Source of the DNA: Mycobacterium paraseoulense
GTDB taxonomy: Bacteria > Actinomycetota > Actinomycetes > Mycobacteriales > Mycobacteriaceae
Direction of reading: 5' to 3'
Assembly (NCBI RefSeq): GCF_010731655.1
Contig: NZ_AP022619.1
Coordinates: 1,302,001 to 1,366,000, forward strand
DNA: 64,000 nucleotides
Part shown: positions 39,944 to 50,894 of the stretch, in pieces
How positions within the stretch are numbered: position 1 is the stretch's first letter
Layout: the number at the start of each line of letters is the position of its first letter
Notes under the pieces: generated by a model
What the model was told of the DNA's origin: nothing
Database searches by the model: none
What the model saw: the letters and a program-made list of their open reading frames with translations, nothing else
Translations under genes and position numbers: made by a program

Positions 39944-40584
39944 TGCGCGTCCCGCGCCCACGCCGGCTCGATGAAGACGCCCTCGGCCTCGACGGTGACC
40001 CCGGCAGCATCCGAAATGTTGCCGCGCGCAAACACTTTGCGGCCCTCCTTGCCGTCGACCCACGCCTCACAACGGAGCGGGCCCAGCGGGGTGCCGCGCA
40101 GGTACTTCACGGTGATCGTTCCGGTGAACCGCGCCTTGGACAGCCCCTCGCTGGCCGCCTCGCCGAGCATGTGGTCGAGCACCAGGGCGCTGACGCCGCC
40201 GTGCACCAGCTTCGGCGGGCCCTCGTACGCTGACCCGAGGACGAACTCACTCCAGCAGCGGCCGCCGCCGTCGTGGTGGACGACGATCGGCGGCGCGATC
40301 GGGTTGCACACCCCGATCGCGGCGTTGCCCAGCGGCAACGGGCGGCCGTCGACGCGGTAGCTCACCCCGACCGGGCGCGTCCGTTGCCGCAACGACGCGG
40401 TGACCGCCTCGATCGCCGACCGCGCCTGCGCGACGGCGTCGTCGTCGACCTCGGTGCGGATGGTGGCGTCGATCAGCTCGCGCACCGCGTTGGCCAACGG
40501 GGCGTAGAGCGCTGTCACTCGATCAGCCTCCGCCGCGTCGAGCACCTCGAATATGGCGTCCAACGCGCCGGCCTCCTGACTCAA
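39940..40584 (-). CDS. PaaI/hotdog-fold thioesterase
   Basis: A 214-residue hotdog thioesterase. An N-terminal helical region of about 85 residues precedes the catalytic fold, with [26 protein letters not shown] (HGG motif and the acidic Asp after it) and [31 protein letters not shown]. It hydrolyses an acyl-CoA of unknown type. TTG at 40584 overlaps the glnE stop as TTGA. It links glnE to the LLM oxidoreductase gene, an arrangement I do not recall from M. tuberculosis. Confidence 0.88.
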   Translation of the reverse strand: MSQEAGALDAIFEVLDAAEADRVTALYAPLANAVRELIDATIRTEVDDDAVAQARSAIEAVTASLRQRTRPVGVSYRVDGRPLPLGNAAIGVCNPIAPPIVVHHDGGGRCWSEFVLGSAYEGPPKLVHGGVSALVLDHMLGEAASEGLSKARFTGTITVKYLRGTPLGPLRCEAWVDGKEGRKVFARGNISDAAGVTVEAEGVFIEPAWARDAQ

Positions 40585-43577
40585 CTCCCAAACACCTTCC
40601 GCACCACGGCTTTAGCCCGCCGTGTCACCCGTAAATAGTTGTCCAAGAACTCCCCGCCGTCGTCGGTCGGCCAGCCCGCCGCCACCGCGACCGCATTGAG
40701 CTGGCGTCCCGGCCCCGGCAGCTGATCGGTCGGCTTGCCGCGGACCAGCACCAGCGCGTTGCGAGCCCGGGTGGCGGTCAGCCACGCCTGCCGCAGCAGA
40801 TCGACCTCCTCGGAGGGCACCAGGCCGGCCGCGGCGATCGCGTCCAGGCACGCCAGCGTCGAGGTGTTGTGCAGGGCGGGAATCTCGTGCGCGTGCCGCA
40901 GCTGCATCAGCTGCACGGTCCATTCGATGTCGGCCAGGCCCCCGCGGCCCAGCTTGGTATGCGTGTTGGGGTCGGCGCCGCGCGGCAACCGCTCGGACTC
41001 GACGCGGGCCTTGATGCGCCTGATCTCGCGCACCATCTCGGCGGACACCCCGCCGGGGGGATAGCGCGTCTTGTCGGCCGCCAGCAAGAACCGCTCGCCC
41101 AGCTCCGCGTCGCCGGCCACCGCGTGCGCGCGCAGCAACGCCTGAATCTCCCACGGCTGCGCCCACTGTTCGTAGTAGGCGGCGTAGGCACCCAGGGTGC
41201 GCACCAGCGGGCCCTGGCGGCCCTCGGGCCGCAGGTTGGCGTCGACCTCCAGCGGCGGGTCGACGCTGGGCGTGCCCAGCAGCGTGCGGACCTGCTCGGC
41301 GACCATCGTCGACCACCGGATCGCCGCGGGCTCCTCGACACCGGGGGCCGGCTCGCAGACGAACATCACGTCGGCGTCGGACCCGTAGCCCAGCTCGGCG
41401 CCGCCGAGCCTGCCCATGCCGATCACCGCGATGGCCGCCGGCGCTTTCCCTTTTTCGGAGCCGTCCTTGGGCAGGTTGGCCCGGATGATCGCCTCCAGCG
41501 CGGCCTGCAGCACGGCCACCCATACCGAGGTAAGGCCGCGACACACGTCGGTCACCTCGAGGAAGCCCAGCAGGTCGGCCGAGCCGATGCGGGCCAGCTC
41601 ACGGCGGCGCAGGGTGCGGGCCGCGGCGATGGCGCGCACCGCGTCGGGGTGGCGGCCCGCCGACGCGATCAGCGCCCGGGCCACCGCGGCGGGGTCCGTC
41701 TCGAGCAGTTTGGGCCCGGTCGGGCCGTCGCCGTAGTCCTGGATCACGCGGGGCGCGCGCATCAGCAGGTCCGGCACGTACGCGGAGGTGCCCAGCACGT
41801 GCATGAGCCGCCTGGCAACCGCCGGCTTGTCGCGCAGCGTGGACAGGTACCAGTTCTCCCCGGCCAGGGCCTCGCTGAGGCGGCGGTAGGCCAACAGCCC
41901 GCCGTCGGGGTCGGGGGTGTACGACATCCAGTTCAGCAGCCTGGGCAGCAGCACCGACTGCACGCGACCACGCCGGCCGCTCTGGTTGACCAGCGCCGAC
42001 ATGTGTTTCAACGCGGTCTGCGGCCCCTCGTAGCCGAGCGCGGCGAGCTGCCGTTCGGCGGCTTCCGAGGTCATGCCGTGCCGAATCTCCAACCCGGCCG
42101 GGCCGATCGACTCCAGCAGCGGCTGGTAGAAGAGCTTGGCGTGCAGCTGGGAGACCCGCAGGTTCTGGTGGCGCAGCTCCTCGCGGAGCACGCCGGCGGC
42201 GTCGTGCCGCCCGTCGGGCCGGATGTGCGCGGCGCGCGCCAGCCAGCGCACGGCCTCCTCATCCTCGACCTCGGGCAACAGGTGGGTGCGCTTGAGCCGC
42301 TGCAGCTGTAGGCGGTGTTCGAGCAGTCGGAGGAATTCGTAGGAGGCCGTCAGGTTCGCCGCGTCCTCGCGTCCGATGTAGCCGCCCTGCCCCAACGCGT
42401 CCAGCGCGTCCACCGTGGACGCCACATGCAGCGACTCGTCGCCGCGGCCGTGCACCAGCTGCAGCAGCTGGACCGCGAACTCCACGTCGCGCAGCCCTCC
42501 GCTGCCCAGCTTGATCTCGCGGCCGCGCACGTCGGCCGGCACCAGCTGCTCCACCCGGCGGCGCATGGCCTGCACCTCGACGACGAAATCCTCACGCTCG
42601 CAGGCGACCCACACCATCGGCATCAATGCGTTCAGGTAACGCTCGGCGAGCTCCGTGTCACCCACGGCGGCGCGGGCTTTCAGCAGCGCCTGGAACTCCC
42701 AGGTCTTGGCCCAGCGCTGGTAGTAGGCGATGTGCGATTCGACGGTGCGGACCAGCTCACCGCTGCGGCCCTCCGGCCGCAGCCCGGCGTCGACCTGGAA
42801 GAAGGCCGACGAGGCCACCCGCATCATCTCGCCGGCGAGCCGGGTGGTGAGCGGGTCGGCGCGCTCGCCGACGAAGATGACGTCGACGTCGCTGACGTAG
42901 TTCAGTTCGCGGGCACCGCATTTGCCCATCGCGATGACCGCGAGCCGTGGCGGCGTGCGGTCGCCGCACACGCTCAGTTCGGCCACCCGCAGCGCGGCCG
43001 CCAGCGCGGCGTCCGCCAAGTCCGACAGCTGCTCGCCCACCGCGGTGAACGGCAGCACCGGCTCGTCCTCCACCGTCGCCGCCAGATCGAGCGCGGCCAA
43101 GACCAGCAGCTGGTCGCGGTACAGGATTTGCAGGCGCGGCACCACCGCACCGGGATCGGCCGATGCCTCCTCGACACACGCGATGAACGCCGCGCCCAAC
43201 TCTTCGTGCGTAGGGAGTCTGGCCGTGCCCCGCAACAGTTTCCACGACTGCGGGTGGACGGCCAGGTGATCGCCGAGGGCCAGCGACGAGCCGAGCACGG
43301 CGAACAGCCGCCCGCGCAACGGGCGTTCGGTCAGCAGCGCGGCGTTCAGCTCGTCCCAGTCGGTGTCGGGGTTCTCGGCCAGCCGGATCAGCGCGCGCAG
43401 GGCGGCGTCGGGGTCGGGCGCGCGCGACAACGACCACAGCAGGTCGACGTGCGCCTGGTCGTCGTGGTCGTACCAACCCAGCTGCGCCAGGCGATCGCCC
43501 GCCGGCGGATCGACCAGGCCGAGCCGGCCCAGGCTGGGCAGGCGGGGGCGCTGGGTCGCGGGTTTGGTCACGATCAC
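40581..43577 (-). CDS. glnE: Bifunctional glutamine synthetase adenylyltransferase/adenylyl-removing enzyme
   Basis: GlnE controls GlnA1 by adding AMP to Tyr406 or removing it, in response to nitrogen status. The 998-residue product has two nucleotidyltransferase domains: [16 protein letters not shown] (near 224-239) for the removing half and [16 protein letters not shown] (near 724-739) for the transferase half. Helical linkers separate them, and a [16 protein letters not shown] motif closes the second. Start GTG 43577 is used; an in-frame GTG at 43571, with TACCGT 7 nt upstream, would give a leaderless start two residues shorter. Followed by overlapping thioesterase and LLM genes. It lies between glnA1 and glnA2. 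Confidence 0.97.
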   Translation of the reverse strand: MIVTKPATQRPRLPSLGRLGLVDPPAGDRLAQLGWYDHDDQAHVDLLWSLSRAPDPDAALRALIRLAENPDTDWDELNAALLTERPLRGRLFAVLGSSLALGDHLAVHPQSWKLLRGTARLPTHEELGAAFIACVEEASADPGAVVPRLQILYRDQLLVLAALDLAATVEDEPVLPFTAVGEQLSDLADAALAAALRVAELSVCGDRTPPRLAVIAMGKCGARELNYVSDVDVIFVGERADPLTTRLAGEMMRVASSAFFQVDAGLRPEGRSGELVRTVESHIAYYQRWAKTWEFQALLKARAAVGDTELAERYLNALMPMVWVACEREDFVVEVQAMRRRVEQLVPADVRGREIKLGSGGLRDVEFAVQLLQLVHGRGDESLHVASTVDALDALGQGGYIGREDAANLTASYEFLRLLEHRLQLQRLKRTHLLPEVEDEEAVRWLARAAHIRPDGRHDAAGVLREELRHQNLRVSQLHAKLFYQPLLESIGPAGLEIRHGMTSEAAERQLAALGYEGPQTALKHMSALVNQSGRRGRVQSVLLPRLLNWMSYTPDPDGGLLAYRRLSEALAGENWYLSTLRDKPAVARRLMHVLGTSAYVPDLLMRAPRVIQDYGDGPTGPKLLETDPAAVARALIASAGRHPDAVRAIAAARTLRRRELARIGSADLLGFLEVTDVCRGLTSVWVAVLQAALEAIIRANLPKDGSEKGKAPAAIAVIGMGRLGGAELGYGSDADVMFVCEPAPGVEEPAAIRWSTMVAEQVRTLLGTPSVDPPLEVDANLRPEGRQGPLVRTLGAYAAYYEQWAQPWEIQALLRAHAVAGDAELGERFLLAADKTRYPPGGVSAEMVREIRRIKARVESERLPRGADPNTHTKLGRGGLADIEWTVQLMQLRHAHEIPALHNTSTLACLDAIAAAGLVPSEEVDLLRQAWLTATRARNALVLVRGKPTDQLPGPGRQLNAVAVAAGWPTDDGGEFLDNYLRVTRRAKAVVRKVFGS

Positions 43578-43640
43578 GACGGTATCGCAACCCGCCCGAT
43601 CGGCAGGGGCAAGTCGGGCGCCCTGTTGACGCCGACGTGG

Positions 43641-44978
43641 CTACAACGATAGGTAGGTACTCAGCTCGTACTGCGTGACATGGCTGCGATAGTTGGCCCA
43701 TTCCGTGCGCTTGTTGCGCAGGAAGAAGTCAAAAACGTGCTCTCCCAAGGTTTCCGCGACGAGCTCGGAGGACTCCATGGCGCGCAGCGCGCTGTCCAGG
43801 CTGGTCGGCAGCTCGCGATAGCCCATCGCGATCCGCTCCTCGGGGGTCAGGTCCCACACGTTGTCCTCGGCCTGAGGCCCCAGCACGTAGCCCTTTTCGA
43901 CCCCGCGCAGCCCGGCGGCCAGCAGCACGGCGAATGTCAGGTAGGGGTTGCACGCCGAGTCGGGGCTGCGGACCTCGATGCGCCGCGACGACGTCTTGTG
44001 TGGGGTGTACATGGGCACCCGCACCAGTGCGGATCGGTTGGCCGCACCCCACGACGCCGCGGTGGGCGCCTCGCCGCCGACCACCAGCCGCTTATACGAG
44101 TTGACCCATTGATTGGTGACCGCGCTGATCTCCGAGGCGTGCTCGAGGATGCCGGCGATGAACGACTTGCCCACGTCGGACAGCTGCAGCGGGTCGTCGG
44201 GGCTGTGGAAGGCGTTGACGTCACCCTCGAACAGGCTCATGTGGGTGTGCATCGCCGAGCCGGGGTGTTGCCCGAACGGCTTGGGCATGAAGGACGCGCG
44301 GGCGCCGTTCTCGATCGCGACCTCCTTGATGACGTAGCGGAACGTCATCACGTTGTCGGCCATCGAGAGCGCGTCGGCGAAGCGCAGGTCGATCTCCTGC
44401 TGTCCGGGCGCTCCCTCGTGGTGACTGAACTCCACCGAGATGCCCATGAATTCCAGTGACTCGATCGCGTGGCGGCGGAAGTTCGAGGCGGAGTCGTGGA
44501 CGGCCTGGTCGAAGTAGCCGGCGTTGTCGACCGGGACGGGCACCGACCCGTCGTCCGGGCCGGGTTTCAGCAAGAAGAATTCGATTTCGGGGTGGACGTA
44601 GCAGGAGAAGCCGAGGTCGTTGGCCTTCTGCAGCTGGCGGCGCAGCACGTGGCGCGGGTCCGCCCACGACGGCGAGCCATCCGGCATGGTGATGTCGCAG
44701 AACATCCGCGCCGAGTGGTGGTGCCCGCCGGAAGCCCACGGCAGCACCTGGAAGGTCGACGGGTCGGGGTTGGCCACCGTGTCGGATTCCGAGACCCGCG
44801 AGAAGCCCTCGATCGAGGATCCGTCGAAGCCGATGCCCTCTTCGAAGGCACCTTCGAGTTCGGCCGGGGCGATGGCGACTGACTTGAGAAAACCGAGCAC
44901 ATCGGTGAACCACAGCCGAACGAAGCGGATATCCCGTTCCTCCAGCGTGCGGAGGACGAATTCCTTCTGGCGATCCAT
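43641..44978 (-). CDS. glnA2: Glutamine synthetase-like protein GlnA2
   Basis: A 445-residue glutamine synthetase homologue. Core motifs are FDGSSIEGFSRVSESD, HPEIEFFLLKPG, EFSHHEGAPGQQEIDLRF, MPKPFGQHPGSAMHTH and NRSALVRVP. At the position of the GlnA1 adenylylation Tyr it has Trp (EDNVWDLTPEE), so GlnE cannot modify it there. In M. tuberculosis GlnA2 is dispensable and its activity is low or directed to other substrates. The ATG at 44978 (MDRQKEFVLRTLEERD) is the family start. Its stop lies 63 nt upstream of the glnE start, with a separate promoter possible between. Confidence 0.95.
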   Translation of the reverse strand: MDRQKEFVLRTLEERDIRFVRLWFTDVLGFLKSVAIAPAELEGAFEEGIGFDGSSIEGFSRVSESDTVANPDPSTFQVLPWASGGHHHSARMFCDITMPDGSPSWADPRHVLRRQLQKANDLGFSCYVHPEIEFFLLKPGPDDGSVPVPVDNAGYFDQAVHDSASNFRRHAIESLEFMGISVEFSHHEGAPGQQEIDLRFADALSMADNVMTFRYVIKEVAIENGARASFMPKPFGQHPGSAMHTHMSLFEGDVNAFHSPDDPLQLSDVGKSFIAGILEHASEISAVTNQWVNSYKRLVVGGEAPTAASWGAANRSALVRVPMYTPHKTSSRRIEVRSPDSACNPYLTFAVLLAAGLRGVEKGYVLGPQAEDNVWDLTPEERIAMGYRELPTSLDSALRAMESSELVAETLGEHVFDFFLRNKRTEWANYRSHVTQYELSTYLSL

Positions 44979-45069
44979 AACCGAAACAGTAGGCAACGGC
45001 TGTTAATTCTGTGTTACCGACGCACAATCGGAACTATTGCGGACATTGCAAACAAGCTGCTCAGTGTGG

Positions 45070-46632
45070 TCATGACTGGCATCGGTAGGCCGGGGGCGGC
45101 AACGCGCCGGCAACGAGATAACGCATCACGGCGGCGTCCACACACTGGTCCCCGTTGAACACCGCGGTGTGCTGCGTCCCGTCGTAGGTGATCAACGGGC
45201 CGCCCAGCTGGCGCGCCAGGTTGACCCCGGCCTGGTACGGGGTGGCCGGATCGTGCGTGGTGGAGACCACGACGACCTTGCCCGGCGCCGCGGGCGACGC
45301 GGCGTGCGGCGTCGACGTCGCCGGCACCGGCCACAGCGCGCACAGGTCGCGGGGCGCGTTCCCGGTGAACTGCCCGTAGCTGAGGAACGGCGCCGCCTGG
45401 CGGATGCGCTGATCGGCGGAGACCCAGCTCGCCGAATCCTTCGGCGTGGGCGCGTCGACGCATCGGATCGCATTGAAAGCGTCCTGATCGTTGGTGTAGT
45501 GCCCCCCGCGGTCGCGGCCCTCGTAGTCGTCGGCGAGCAGCAGCAGATCGCCCGCATCGGTGCCGCGCTGCAGCCCGAGCAGACCGCTGGTCAGATACTT
45601 CCAGTGCGCCGGCGTGTACAGCGCGTTGATGGTGCCGGTGGTCGCGTCGGCGTAGCTCAGTCCACGGGGATCCGACGTACGACCCGGCTTGGCGACCAAC
45701 GGGTCGACCAGCGCGTGGTAGCGGTTGACGAATTGGGCCGGGTCGGTGCCCAACGGGCAGCCCGCCGATCGGGCGCAGTCGGTGGCGTAGTCGTTGAAAG
45801 CGGTTTGGAATCCCGCCATTTGCTGGACGTTCTCGTCGACCGGCCCGACGGTGGGGTCGATCGCGCCGTCGAGCACCATCGCCCGGACGTGGGCACCGAA
45901 CTTCTCCAGGTATGCGGTGCCCAGCTCGGTGCCGTAGCTGTAGCCGAGGTAGTTGATCTGGTCGTCGCCCAGCGTCTGGCGGACCGTGTCCATGTCGCGC
46001 GCGACCGAGGCGGTGCCGACGTTGGCCAGAAACCCGGGCCCCATTCGGCTCACGCACTGCTGGGCCAGCTGCTGGTAAAGCTGTTCGATGTGCGCCACAC
46101 CGGCCGGGCTGTAGTCGACCATCGGCTCGCGCCGGTAGGCGTCGAACTCGGCGTCCGAGCGGCAGCGCAGGGCCGGGGTCGAGTGCCCCACCCCCCGTGG
46201 GTCGAAGCCGACGAGGTCGAAATTGCGCCTGATGGGTGTGCCGTCGAGGTTCGACGCCATCCCGGCCACCATGTCGACCGCCGACCCGCCGGGACCGCCC
46301 GGATTGACCAGCAGGGAACCGATCCGCTGGCCGGTGGCCGGCACGCGGATCACCGCGAGCCTGGCCTGCCCCGCTCCGGGATTGTCGTAGTCGACCGGAA
46401 CGGAGACGGTGGTGCACTGCGCGGTCGGGACATCGCTTGTGTCCGTGGCGAATTGACCGCAACTCCCCCACGCCTGGGGCGTCGCGGCCGATGGCCTGGG
46501 GGCCGCGGTCTGCCCCGCACCGGGTTCGGGGGTGGCGCCCACGACCGGCGATCCCATCGCGGATTGCCCGACCAACAGCCCGAACGACAGCAGCGCCGAA
46601 CTCAGCGGTCTCAGGCGCGACATGGCTGTCAT
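45070..46632 (-). CDS. Secreted alpha/beta hydrolase, Rv2223c-like
   Basis: A 520-residue exported serine hydrolase of the tripeptidyl-aminopeptidase type. It has a signal peptide ([21 protein letters not shown]), [16 protein letters not shown] (oxyanion loop), [13 protein letters not shown], the nucleophile Ser232 in GYSYGTELG and a C-terminal [11 protein letters not shown] with the catalytic His. It is a tandem paralogue of CaeA downstream of it in the operon order, but lacks a clear lipobox. Its ATG at 46632 follows the CaeA stop by 107 nt. Substrate unknown. Confidence 0.93.
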   Translation of the reverse strand: MTAMSRLRPLSSALLSFGLLVGQSAMGSPVVGATPEPGAGQTAAPRPSAATPQAWGSCGQFATDTSDVPTAQCTTVSVPVDYDNPGAGQARLAVIRVPATGQRIGSLLVNPGGPGGSAVDMVAGMASNLDGTPIRRNFDLVGFDPRGVGHSTPALRCRSDAEFDAYRREPMVDYSPAGVAHIEQLYQQLAQQCVSRMGPGFLANVGTASVARDMDTVRQTLGDDQINYLGYSYGTELGTAYLEKFGAHVRAMVLDGAIDPTVGPVDENVQQMAGFQTAFNDYATDCARSAGCPLGTDPAQFVNRYHALVDPLVAKPGRTSDPRGLSYADATTGTINALYTPAHWKYLTSGLLGLQRGTDAGDLLLLADDYEGRDRGGHYTNDQDAFNAIRCVDAPTPKDSASWVSADQRIRQAAPFLSYGQFTGNAPRDLCALWPVPATSTPHAASPAAPGKVVVVSTTHDPATPYQAGVNLARQLGGPLITYDGTQHTAVFNGDQCVDAAVMRYLVAGALPPPAYRCQS

Positions 46633-46739
46633 CGTGTCAGCCTCGGGTACCCGAAGCGGCGCGAAACGGTCACGCCTTGGTCTCGCCTGCGGCCCGCACC
46701 GAGCGTCAGATTGCGCTGCGCGTCAGACCTCTACGCGCC

Positions 46740-48296
46740 CTAGCACTTTGCGCCGCTGGGCGGCGTCGCCCCGCCCACCAGATAGGCGGTGACGTAGTTG
46801 TCGATGCAACTGTCGCCCTGGAACACCACCGTGTGCTGGGTCCCGTCGTAGGTGAGCAGCGAACTGCGCAGCTGGTTCGCCAGATCCACCCCGGCCTTGT
46901 AGGGGGTGGCGGGATCATGGGTGGTCGACACCACCACGGTCGGGGCCAGGCCGGGCGCGGAGATGGTGTGTGGCTTGCTCGTCGGCGGAACGGGCCAGAA
47001 CGCGCAGGTGCCCAGGGGGGCGTCGCCGGTGAACTTGCCGTAGCTCATGAACGGCGCGATCTCCCGCGAGCGGCGGTCTTCGTCAATCACCTTGGCACGG
47101 TCGGTGATCGGCGGCTGATCGACACAGTTGATGGCGACCCGCGCGTCGGTGGCATTGGTGTAGTGACCGTGCGCGTCGCGGCGCATGTACATGTCGGCCA
47201 AAGCCAGCAGGGTGTCGCCGCGGTGGTTGACCAGTTCGCTCAGCCCGTCGGTGAGGTGGTGCCACAACGTCGGCGAGTACAGCGCCATGATCGTGCCGAC
47301 GATGGCGTCGCTGTAGCTCAGTCCCCGCGGGTCATTCGTGGGGGCCGGCCGGCCGACCATCGGGTTGTTCGGGTCGACCAGCGGGTCGACCAGGCTGTGA
47401 TAGACGTCGACGGCCTTGGCCGGGTCGGTGCCCAACGGGCAGCTCGACTGCTTGGCGCAATCGGTGGCGTAGTCGTTGAAGGCATCTTGAAAACCCTTGG
47501 CCTGGCGCAGGTCCGCCTCGATGGGATCGGCGTTGGGGTCGACGGCACCGTCGAGGATCATCGCCCGCACCTTGTCCGGGTAGGCCTCGGCGTAGGCCGA
47601 GCCGATCCGGGTGCCATAGGAGTAACCGAGGTAGGTCAGCTTGTCGTCGCCCAGCGCCGCGCGGATCGCGTCCAGGTCCCTGGCGACGTTGACCGTGCCG
47701 ACGTTGGCCAAGAAGTTCTTGCCCATCTTGTCGACGCAACGGCCGACGAACTCCTTGGTCTCGTCCTCGATGTGGGCGACGCCCGCCGGGCTGTAGTCGA
47801 CGTTCGGCTCGGTGCGCAGCCGGTCGTTGTCGGCGTCGGAGTTGCACCAGACCGACGGCCGCGACGACCCCACCCCCCGCGGGTCGAAGCCCACCAGATC
47901 AAACCGTTCGCGGACCCGCTTCGGCAACGACTGGACGACCCCCAGGGCGGCCTCGATACCGGATTCACCGGGACCGCCGGGATTGATCACCAACGAGCCG
48001 ATCTTGTCCCCGGTGGCGGGGAAACGAATCATCGCCAGCGTCGCGACGTCTCCGTCGAGGTGGTCGTAGTCGACCGGGACCGCCAGCTTGCCGCACAGCG
48101 CGCCCGCGGGGATCTTGGCCTTCGGGTTCGAGCTTCGGCACGGCGTCCACTCCACAGCCTGCCCGAGCCTGGGCCCCGCCAGGACGGCGCGCCCACCGAC
48201 AACGCGAACGCAACCCGCGACGAGGAGCGCCACGGCAGCGACCGTTGTCCAAACCAGCAGCGTGCGCGCGACCTTGCCGCGGCGAGACAGACCCAT
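46740..48296 (-). CDS. caeA: Cell-envelope serine protease/carboxylesterase CaeA (Hip1)
   Basis: A lipoprotein serine hydrolase. M. tuberculosis CaeA/Hip1 cleaves GroEL2 and modulates host responses. The 518 residues have a signal peptide with lipobox LLVAGC (Cys29), [28 protein letters not shown], nucleophile Ser226 in GYSYGTRIG, a Cys-rich cap, and [11 protein letters not shown] carrying the catalytic His. ATG at 48296. It is the upstream member of a tandem pair with the Rv2223c-like gene. The 261 nt between it and divergent panB holds both promoters and nothing else I can support. Confidence 0.94.
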   Translation of the reverse strand: MGLSRRGKVARTLLVWTTVAAVALLVAGCVRVVGGRAVLAGPRLGQAVEWTPCRSSNPKAKIPAGALCGKLAVPVDYDHLDGDVATLAMIRFPATGDKIGSLVINPGGPGESGIEAALGVVQSLPKRVRERFDLVGFDPRGVGSSRPSVWCNSDADNDRLRTEPNVDYSPAGVAHIEDETKEFVGRCVDKMGKNFLANVGTVNVARDLDAIRAALGDDKLTYLGYSYGTRIGSAYAEAYPDKVRAMILDGAVDPNADPIEADLRQAKGFQDAFNDYATDCAKQSSCPLGTDPAKAVDVYHSLVDPLVDPNNPMVGRPAPTNDPRGLSYSDAIVGTIMALYSPTLWHHLTDGLSELVNHRGDTLLALADMYMRRDAHGHYTNATDARVAINCVDQPPITDRAKVIDEDRRSREIAPFMSYGKFTGDAPLGTCAFWPVPPTSKPHTISAPGLAPTVVVSTTHDPATPYKAGVDLANQLRSSLLTYDGTQHTVVFQGDSCIDNYVTAYLVGGATPPSGAKC

Positions 48297-48557
48297 GCCA
48301 ACATATGCTGCCAGAGGAAAGCTGAGATCCTCATGAGCGCCACCACCAGCGGGTTACCGGGTGGCCGCGAGCGGCTCCTGGATTGCCACCGGCGCGCGGT
48401 GGTCGTGCCGGGCATGGTATGTCTCACATCACACCGACGGTGCGACCGCACACAAGAGGTGGCAGAATGGCACCGTCAGACGAACCCGGGGACCCGCCCA
48501 GGACTACTCCAACCTTCAGGGCCTCGAGGATCGACCCGACCACCCATAGGGACAATG

Positions 48558-49403
48558 ATGTCTGAGCAGAACGTTTACGGTGCGGGCACATCCGAGCAGG
48601 CGCAGCCGCTCACCAAAATCCGCACGCACCACCTGCAGAAGATGAAGGCCGAAGGGCACAAGTGGGCCATGCTCACGGCCTACGACTACTCGACCGCCCG
48701 CATCTTCGACGAGGCCGGCATTCCGGTCTTGCTGGTCGGCGACTCGGCCGCCAACGTGGTGTACGGCTACGACACCACGGTGCCGGTCTCGATCGACGAG
48801 ATGATCCCGCTGGTTCGCGGCGTGGTGCGCGGTGCCCGCCACGCCCTGGTCGTCGCGGACCTGCCGTTCGGCAGTTACGAGGCGGGCCCGGCCCAGGCCC
48901 TGGCCTCGGCCACCCGGTTCATGAAGGAGGGCGGCGCCCACGCCGTCAAGCTCGAGGGCGGCGAACGGGTCGCCGAGCAGATCGCCTGCCTGACCGCGGC
49001 GGGCATCCCGGTGATGGCGCACATCGGGTTCACGCCGCAGAGCGTGAACAGCCTGGGCGGCTTCCGGGTGCAGGGCCGCGGCGACGCGGCGGAACAGACC
49101 GTCGCCGACGCGATCGCGGTCGCCGAAGCCGGAGCGTTCTCGGTCGTGATGGAGATGGTGCCGGCCGAGCTGGCCACCCAGATCACCGGCAAGCTGACCA
49201 TCCCGACCATCGGGATCGGCGCCGGCCCCAACTGCGACGGCCAGGTGCTGGTGTGGCAGGACATGGCCGGGGTCAGCAGCGGCAAGGCCGCCCGCTTCGT
49301 CAAGCGGTTCGGCGACATCGGCGGGGAATTGCGCCGGGCGGCAATGCAATATGCGCAAGAGGTGGCCGAAGGGGTCTTCCCGGCCGACGAGCACTGCTTC
49401 TGA
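48558..49403 (+). CDS. panB: Ketopantoate hydroxymethyltransferase
   Basis: PanB makes ketopantoate from ketoisovalerate and methylene-tetrahydrofolate, the first step of pantothenate synthesis. The 281-residue product equals the family length: [35 protein letters not shown] (metal Asp), [44 protein letters not shown] (catalytic Glu) and [19 protein letters not shown]. Two ATGs stand in tandem (48555 and 48558); the second gives the family start MSEQ. TAGGGA just upstream is a weak ribosome site. Confidence 0.97.
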   Translation: MSEQNVYGAGTSEQAQPLTKIRTHHLQKMKAEGHKWAMLTAYDYSTARIFDEAGIPVLLVGDSAANVVYGYDTTVPVSIDEMIPLVRGVVRGARHALVVADLPFGSYEAGPAQALASATRFMKEGGAHAVKLEGGERVAEQIACLTAAGIPVMAHIGFTPQSVNSLGGFRVQGRGDAAEQTVADAIAVAEAGAFSVVMEMVPAELATQITGKLTIPTIGIGAGPNCDGQVLVWQDMAGVSSGKAARFVKRFGDIGGELRRAAMQYAQEVAEGVFPADEHCF

Positions 49404-49497
49404 CGGACGCGACCAGAGGTTTCCGTGAACCGGCACCCACCGGTTGCCCACCGATCTTTGTCAATTCCGAAAATCCTTGTGTGGCAGGCGGGTACGA

Positions 49498-49534
49498 TTG
49501 CTCTTGGATGATGAAGTCTCGACTCCGAGAGCAA
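49498..49534. promoter_or_regulatory. Inverted repeat before the glycoside hydrolase gene
   Basis: TTGCTCTTGG (49498-49507) and CCGAGAGCAA (49525-49534) are complementary except for one position, with a 17-nt spacer. It begins on the last base of a TACGAT (49493-49498) that could be the -10 of the hydrolase gene. It could be an operator or a 5'UTR hairpin. Confidence 0.4.
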
Positions 49535-49571
49535 GGGTGAACACATCGACCGGGGGATTTCTGGTGACTTC

Positions 49572-50756
49572 GTGCACCGTCGGACGGTGCTGAAGATACC
49601 GCTGCTATTGGCAGGAGGCGCTGCACTGACCCGAGCACCTCGCGCGGCCGCGCAACCCGCGCCTGGCACCTCGCCGCAGGCAAGCCGCTGGTCCCCCGAG
49701 CGCGCCAACCGGTGGTATCAGGCGCAAGGCTGGCCGGTCGGGGCGAACTACATCACGTCGAACGCGATCAACCAGCTGGAGATGTTCCAGGCCGAGACGT
49801 TCGACCCGCCACGCATCGCCACCGAGCTGGGCTGGGCCCGGGCCAACGGGCTGAACGCGGTGCGGGTCTTCCTGCACGACCTGCTGTGGGCGCAGGACCA
49901 TCGGGGGTTCCAAGTCCGCCTGGGCCAGTTCGTCGACATCGCGGCCCGCCACGACATCAGGCCGTTGTTCGTCCTGTTCGACTCCTGCTGGGATCCGCAT
50001 CCCCAGTCCGGTCCGCAGCGCGCGCCGACCCCCGGCGTGCACAACTCCGGGTGGGTGCAGGCCCCCGGCGCGCAACGCCTCGACGACCGCGCCTACCTGC
50101 AGACCCTGCGCGGCTACGTCACCGGAGTGCTGACCCAATTCCGCACCGACGACCGCATTTTGGGCTGGGACCTGTGGAACGAGCCCGACAACCCGTCGAA
50201 GTACTACCGCTCGGTCGAGCGGGCCGACAAGCTGGACCTGGTCGCCGACCTGCTGCCGCAGGTGTTCGGCTGGGCGCGCGCGGTCGACCCGTCTCAGCCG
50301 CTGACCAGCGGCGTCTGGGACGGCGAGTGGGCGGACCCCGGGCGCCGCAGCGTGATCAGCGGCATCCAGCTGGACAACTCCGACGTGATCACCTTCCACT
50401 CCTATGCCGAGCCCTCGGAATTCGAGAGCCGCATCGCCGAGCTCGCACCCCAGGGGCGACCGATCCTGTGCACCGAATACATGGCGCGGCCGTTGGGCAG
50501 CACCGTTCAGGGTGTGCTGCCCATCGCGAAGCGCTACAACGTCGGCGCGTTCAACTGGGGGCTGGTCGCCGGGAAAACCCAGACGTTCTTTCCATGGGAT
50601 TCCTGGGAGCACCCGTACCCCGCCATGCCGGCCGAGTGGTTCCACGACCTGCTCGCACCCGACGGACGGCCTTTCCGTGACCCCGAGACTCAAACGATCC
50701 GCGAGCTGGGTGGCCTGGCCATGCATCTGCGCGAAGACCCGCCGCCACCCCCGTAG
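49572..50756 (+). CDS. Probable Tat-exported glycoside hydrolase (GH5-like clan A)
   Basis: A 394-residue secreted enzyme. The N-terminus HRRTVLKIPLLLAGGAALTR is a twin-arginine-like signal peptide, ending near AAAQPAPG. The body is a beta/alpha barrel with LNAVRVFLHDLLW, GWDLWNEPDNP (acid/base Glu204), TFHSYAEPSEFE and LCTEYMARP (nucleophile Glu302), as in clan GH-A. The substrate, beta-linked glycan or a glycoside, cannot be told. Start GTG 49572 gives the RR close to the N-terminus. No panB-neighbouring counterpart is recalled in M. tuberculosis, so it is accessory. Confidence 0.85.
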   Translation: MHRRTVLKIPLLLAGGAALTRAPRAAAQPAPGTSPQASRWSPERANRWYQAQGWPVGANYITSNAINQLEMFQAETFDPPRIATELGWARANGLNAVRVFLHDLLWAQDHRGFQVRLGQFVDIAARHDIRPLFVLFDSCWDPHPQSGPQRAPTPGVHNSGWVQAPGAQRLDDRAYLQTLRGYVTGVLTQFRTDDRILGWDLWNEPDNPSKYYRSVERADKLDLVADLLPQVFGWARAVDPSQPLTSGVWDGEWADPGRRSVISGIQLDNSDVITFHSYAEPSEFESRIAELAPQGRPILCTEYMARPLGSTVQGVLPIAKRYNVGAFNWGLVAGKTQTFFPWDSWEHPYPAMPAEWFHDLLAPDGRPFRDPETQTIRELGGLAMHLREDPPPPP

Positions 50757-50894
50757 CGCCGGGGCCGGGAACGGCCCACCCCGGACGGCCAGCCGTCACC
50801 GCCATTCGCGTAACCGCGGTATGGCAGGCTATGGGAACCTCACCACCGTCCCGACGTTCAAGGCCGCCGCACCGCGCCCTCAACGGAGTCGAAA

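Noticed and set aside
46437..48557. Extension of panB upstream to give a 988-residue protein
   Set aside because: The added 700 residues are the shadow of the two hydrolase genes on the other strand; PanB starts at its family N-terminus.
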